Origin: Anaerolineae bacterium
GTDB lineage: Bacteria; Chloroflexota; Anaerolineae; Anaerolineales; Villigracilaceae
DNA: 26,599 bases
Direction of reading: 5' to 3'
Assembly (NCBI GenBank): GCA_003694975.1
Contig: RFJH01000118.1
Coordinates: 1-26,599 of the forward strand
Under the pieces are notes generated by a model, which worked only from the letters and a program-made list of their open reading frames with translations, ran no database searches and was not told the DNA's origin. The position numbers and the translations under genes were made by a program. This document shows, piece by piece, positions 23,495 through 26,599 of the stretch; within the stretch, counting starts at the first letter, position 1, and each line of letters starts with the position of its first letter.

Positions 23495-26380
23495 CTACAA
23501 ATAGCGTTTCAGGAACTGACCGGTATACGAGCGAGGGTTGCGGCAGATGTCCTCCGGCGTGCCCTCGGCAATGACCTCGCCGCCGCGCTCGCCACCTTCC
23601 GGCCCCAGGTCAATAATCCAATCCGCGCTCTTCACAATATCCGGATTGTGTTCGATGATCAGGACAGTGTTCCCCGCATCCACCAGGCGCTGGAGGACCT
23701 CGATCAGGCGGTGGACATCGGCGGCGTGCAGGCCGACGGAGGGTTCGTCAAGCACGTAGAGGGTGCGTCCGGTGGCGCGTTTGGAGAGTTCACGTGCAAG
23801 TTTGACGCGTTGCGCCTCGCCGCCGGAGAGAGTCGGCGCGGGCTGCCCGATACGGATGTAGCCCAGCCCCACATCCCGTAGAGTCTCCAGTCGCCTGACC
23901 ATGCGCGGGAAGGCGGCGAAGACTTCCAGGGCAGTGTCCACCGTCATATCCAGGACATCGGCGATGTTGTAACCCTTGAAGCGTACCTGGAGCGTTTCGC
24001 GGTTAAAGCGCTTACCATGGCAAACGTCACATGGGATGTAAACATCCGGCAGAAACTGCATTTCAATCCGCAACTGTCCCTGACCCTGACAGGCCTCGCA
24101 CCTCCCACCGTGGACGTTGAAGGAGAAGCGCCCGGGCTTGTAACCACGCATTTTGCTCTCCGGTAACTGAGCAAAAAGTTTCCGCACTTCGTCGAAGAGG
24201 CCGGTATAAGTGCCGGGATTGGAGCGCGGTGTGCGTCCGATGGGGGACTGGTCAATGTTGATGACCTTGTCAATGTGCTCGATGCCTTCAATGCGGTCGT
24301 GCGGTCCGGGTTGGGTCCGGGCGTGCATCAGTTTCTGTGCCAGGGCGTTGTAAAGCACGTCCACCATCAACGTGGATTTCCCCGAGCCGGAGACACCCGT
24401 GATGCAGACGAACATCCCCAGCGGGATACGCACGGTGATGTTCTTCAGGTTGTTCGCCCGCGCGCCGACGATGGTCAGGGCTTTCCCGTTTCCGGTGCGG
24501 CGCTTTGGGGGCAGGGGAACGCGCCTCTTGCCGGAGAGGTAGGCGCCGGTCAGGGAATCGGGACATTTGAGGATTTGCTCCACCGGCCCCTGGCAGACAA
24601 CGCGACCGCCATGTTCACCCGCTCCGGGGCCGAGGTCAATCACCCAGTCCGCCGTGCGGATAGTCGCCTCATCGTGTTCGACGACGAGGACGGTGTTGCC
24701 GAGGTCACGCAGCCCCTTGAGCGTGTTCAGAAGCCGGTCGTTATCGCGTGGGTGAAGGCCAATGGATGGCTCGTCCAGGACGTAAAGCACACCGACCAGA
24801 CGAGAGCCGATTTGTGTCGCCAGACGGATGCGTTGCGCCTCGCCACCGGAGAGTGTAGAGGCGGAGCGGCTGAGGGTCAGGTAGTCCAGACCGACATCCA
24901 CCAGAAAATTCAGGCGCTCGTGGATCTCTTTCAGGATGCGCTCGGCGATGGCACGTTGACGGGCGGTGAGAGGGGATTTCGTTCCGCTCAGTTTCTTGAT
25001 CCATTTCAGCGTGCGCGCTACCGGCCAATCTGTGACCTGCATGATATTCACACCGTCCACGGTCACGGCGAGGGCTTCCGGGCGCAGGCGGGCGCCGTTG
25101 CAGGATGGGCAGGGACGGTTGGACATGAATTCGCCGATTTTGGCGCGAATGTAGTCAGAGTGCGTCTCACGGTAACGCCGCTCCAGGTTGGTAATCACGC
25201 CCTCGAACTCGCGGTCGAAGACCCACTCGTGGCCTTTGGCACTACGGTATTTCACCGGGATGCGTCTTCCGCGCGTACCGTAGAGGACGATTTCGAGTTT
25301 CTCTTTGGGCAGGGAGCGCACCGGCGCATGCAGGTCGATATCGAAGTGGCGCGCCGCGGCTTCCAGAGTTTGCCAGTAATAACCGCCCTCTGCTTTGGGC
25401 CCTCTCCATTCGGGGACGGCAATGGCCCCCTCCGCGAGGGAGAGATCGGGATCGGGAATCAAAAGATTGGGGTCGATTTCCAGTTTGCTCCCCAGCCCCT
25501 GGCATTCCGGGCAGGCACCGTGAGGGGTGTTAAAGGAAAAAGTGCGTGGCTCGATTTCCGGGATGCTTACGCCATGTTCGGGACAGGCGAGGTGCTCCGA
25601 AAAGTAGATATCGCGCCCTTCCTCGCCCTCGTCCCTGGGAAGGACGGCCACCGTCAGGTAGCCTTCGCCGAACTTGAGCGCCGTCTCGACCGAGTCCGTC
25701 AGGCGGGTACGGGCTGCCCGGGCCTCTTCGGCCTCCTCGTAACGACGCACGATCAGGCGGTCTACCACGGCCTCGATGGTGTGCTGTTTGTAACGGTCCA
25801 GCGTGATTTCTTCATCCAGCGAGCGGACCTCGCCATCCACACGGGCGCGAACGAAACCCGCTTTTCGGATTTCCTCGAAGATGGCCTGGTAAGTGCCCTT
25901 GCGTCCGCGCACCAGAGGGGCAAGGAGAAGGATGCGGCTACCCTCCGGGAGGGCTTCGATCTGGTCTACGATTTCCTGGGCGGATTGCTTTACCACCTCG
26001 CGCCCGCAGACCGGGCAGTGCGGTACACCCACACGGGCGAAGAGCAACCGCAGGTAATCGTAGATTTCGGTCACCGTGCCGACCGTGGAACGGGGATTGT
26101 GCGAGGTGGATTTCTGGTCAATCGAGACGGCAGGGGAGAGGCCTTCAATGTAATCCACATCGGGCTTGTCCATCTGGCCGATGAACTGCCGGGCGTAGGC
26201 CGAGAGTGATTCTACGTAGCGACGCTGCCCTTCGGCGAAGATGGTGTCGAAAGCCAGCGAGGACTTGCCCGACCCCGACAGGCCGGTGATGACCACCAGT
26301 TTCTCGCGAGGGATCTCGACGGTGATGTTCTTCAAGTTGTGGACGCGCGCGCCCACGACGCGAATGACGTTTGCGGGCAT
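23495..26380 (-). CDS. uvrA: UvrABC excision nuclease subunit A
   Basis: UvrA is the damage-recognition ATPase of nucleotide excision repair. It works as a dimer and loads UvrB. The 961-aa protein has two ABC modules: Walker A GLSGSGKSS (33-41) and GVSGSGKST, the two signature motifs LSGGEAQRIRLA and LSGGEAQRVKLA, and two LDEPS Walker B segments. CxxC zinc modules are present, including CPVC early on, CPSC in the insertion region, and the C-terminal CEAC...CDVC pair. Length is normal for the family and nothing is broken. GGAG lies six bases before the ATG at 26380. An SOS-box-like palindrome stands by the -10. Confidence 0.97.
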   Translation of the reverse strand: MPANVIRVVGARVHNLKNITVEIPREKLVVITGLSGSGKSSLAFDTIFAEGQRRYVESLSAYARQFIGQMDKPDVDYIEGLSPAVSIDQKSTSHNPRSTVGTVTEIYDYLRLLFARVGVPHCPVCGREVVKQSAQEIVDQIEALPEGSRILLLAPLVRGRKGTYQAIFEEIRKAGFVRARVDGEVRSLDEEITLDRYKQHTIEAVVDRLIVRRYEEAEEARAARTRLTDSVETALKFGEGYLTVAVLPRDEGEEGRDIYFSEHLACPEHGVSIPEIEPRTFSFNTPHGACPECQGLGSKLEIDPNLLIPDPDLSLAEGAIAVPEWRGPKAEGGYYWQTLEAAARHFDIDLHAPVRSLPKEKLEIVLYGTRGRRIPVKYRSAKGHEWVFDREFEGVITNLERRYRETHSDYIRAKIGEFMSNRPCPSCNGARLRPEALAVTVDGVNIMQVTDWPVARTLKWIKKLSGTKSPLTARQRAIAERILKEIHERLNFLVDVGLDYLTLSRSASTLSGGEAQRIRLATQIGSRLVGVLYVLDEPSIGLHPRDNDRLLNTLKGLRDLGNTVLVVEHDEATIRTADWVIDLGPGAGEHGGRVVCQGPVEQILKCPDSLTGAYLSGKRRVPLPPKRRTGNGKALTIVGARANNLKNITVRIPLGMFVCITGVSGSGKSTLMVDVLYNALAQKLMHARTQPGPHDRIEGIEHIDKVINIDQSPIGRTPRSNPGTYTGLFDEVRKLFAQLPESKMRGYKPGRFSFNVHGGRCEACQGQGQLRIEMQFLPDVYIPCDVCHGKRFNRETLQVRFKGYNIADVLDMTVDTALEVFAAFPRMVRRLETLRDVGLGYIRIGQPAPTLSGGEAQRVKLARELSKRATGRTLYVLDEPSVGLHAADVHRLIEVLQRLVDAGNTVLIIEHNPDIVKSADWIIDLGPEGGERGGEVIAEGTPEDICRNPRSYTGQFLKRYL

Positions 26381-26403
26381 AGTTCTCCGGAATTTCTACC
26401 GAT

Positions 26404-26421
26404 ATTATAGTACATTTGTTC
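26404..26421 (-). promoter_or_regulatory. uvrA -10 with adjacent SOS-box-like palindrome
   Basis: On the minus strand TATAAT (26404-26409) gives a start near 26397 and a leader of about 17 nt. Directly upstream, 26410-26421 reads GAAC-AAAT-GTAC, one base away from the Gram-positive LexA box form GAAC-N4-GTTC. Its position between -35 and -10 suits a repressor site. No good -35 is seen. Confidence 0.5.
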
Positions 26422-26524
26422 CATTCTTGGCTTTGAGACGTGAAGGTGAGCAAGTATTAAGTATACCTCCCTGTGGACGCATCGATGGAGACGTACTTCA
26501 TGGTTTTGCGGGCACTTTAAACAC

Positions 26525-26553
26525 TTGCCTTCTCTCCCAAATCGGGTTATTAT
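26525..26553 (+). promoter_or_regulatory. plus-strand promoter at the right edge
   Basis: TTGCCT (26525-26530), a 17-nt spacer and TATTAT (26548-26553) form a fair promoter pointing out of the window, divergent from uvrA. The start would be near 26560. Confidence 0.55.
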
Positions 26554-26574
26554 GGGGAGCGAATTTGGGGCCAG

Positions 26575-26599
26575 ATGAGCGGCCTCAAGACCATTCCTA
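26575..26599 (+). CDS. possible start of a gene cut by the window end
   Basis: An ATG at 26575 opens a frame of eight codons (MSGLKTIP) to the edge. It lies about 20 nt after the promoter at 26525-26553 and has a GGGG stretch upstream. It is too short to identify. Confidence 0.3.

Noticed and set aside
24275..26209. 644-aa plus-strand open frame
   Set aside because: It is antisense to uvrA, which is unmistakable.

Overview
The window looks like a piece of chromosome from a GC-rich bacterium, most probably a member of the Chloroflexota (Anaerolineae-like). This is an inference from content and was not checked by any search. The main hints are extracytoplasmic proteins with Thr-Pro-rich linkers and LysM domains, a COG2403-type (cyclic 2,3-diphosphoglycerate synthetase-like) GTPase, and many -10 elements of the type TAnAAT. 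The genes are mostly housekeeping and densely packed. I see no IS element, prophage, CRISPR array or rRNA.

Layout, left to right. Bases 1-297 hold no convincing gene but carry nested inverted repeats. On the minus strand follow a YprA/MrfA-type DEXH helicase with an embedded HNH domain (298-2820) and dihydrolipoamide dehydrogenase (2957-4357). On the plus strand argS and the COG2403 GTPase form a two-gene unit (4576-7735) closed by a strong terminator. A tRNA-Val(CAC) with its own promoter and terminator converges on it from the minus strand. Next, on the minus strand, is a tightly coupled unit: coiled-coil protein, SelB, HMCES/YedK-type SRAP protein, LysM-M23 peptidase (7963-13012). It is followed upstream by a three-gene membrane operon of complex I / hydrogenase-4-like subunits (13122-16696).

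On the plus strand are a DUF3048 lipoprotein, an aspartase/fumarase-superfamily lyase, a membrane zinc-ribbon protein, a ribbon-helix-helix regulator and a MenC/N-acylamino-acid racemase-type enolase-superfamily enzyme (16756-21568). The last two overlap by GTGA. The right side is on the minus strand: rpsT with a TTG start, a LysM-CAP surface protein, and uvrA. A plus-strand promoter and perhaps a partial gene begin at the right edge.

Themes. Genome maintenance is represented three times (MrfA-like helicase, HMCES, UvrA). Cell-surface proteins are represented three times (M23, DUF3048, CAP). Translation is represented by argS, selB, rpsT and tRNA-Val. The most unusual pieces are the orphan NuoL/NuoK/NuoN-like trio with substitutions at proton-path residues, the HNH domain inside the helicase, and the large coiled-coil protein translationally coupled to SelB.
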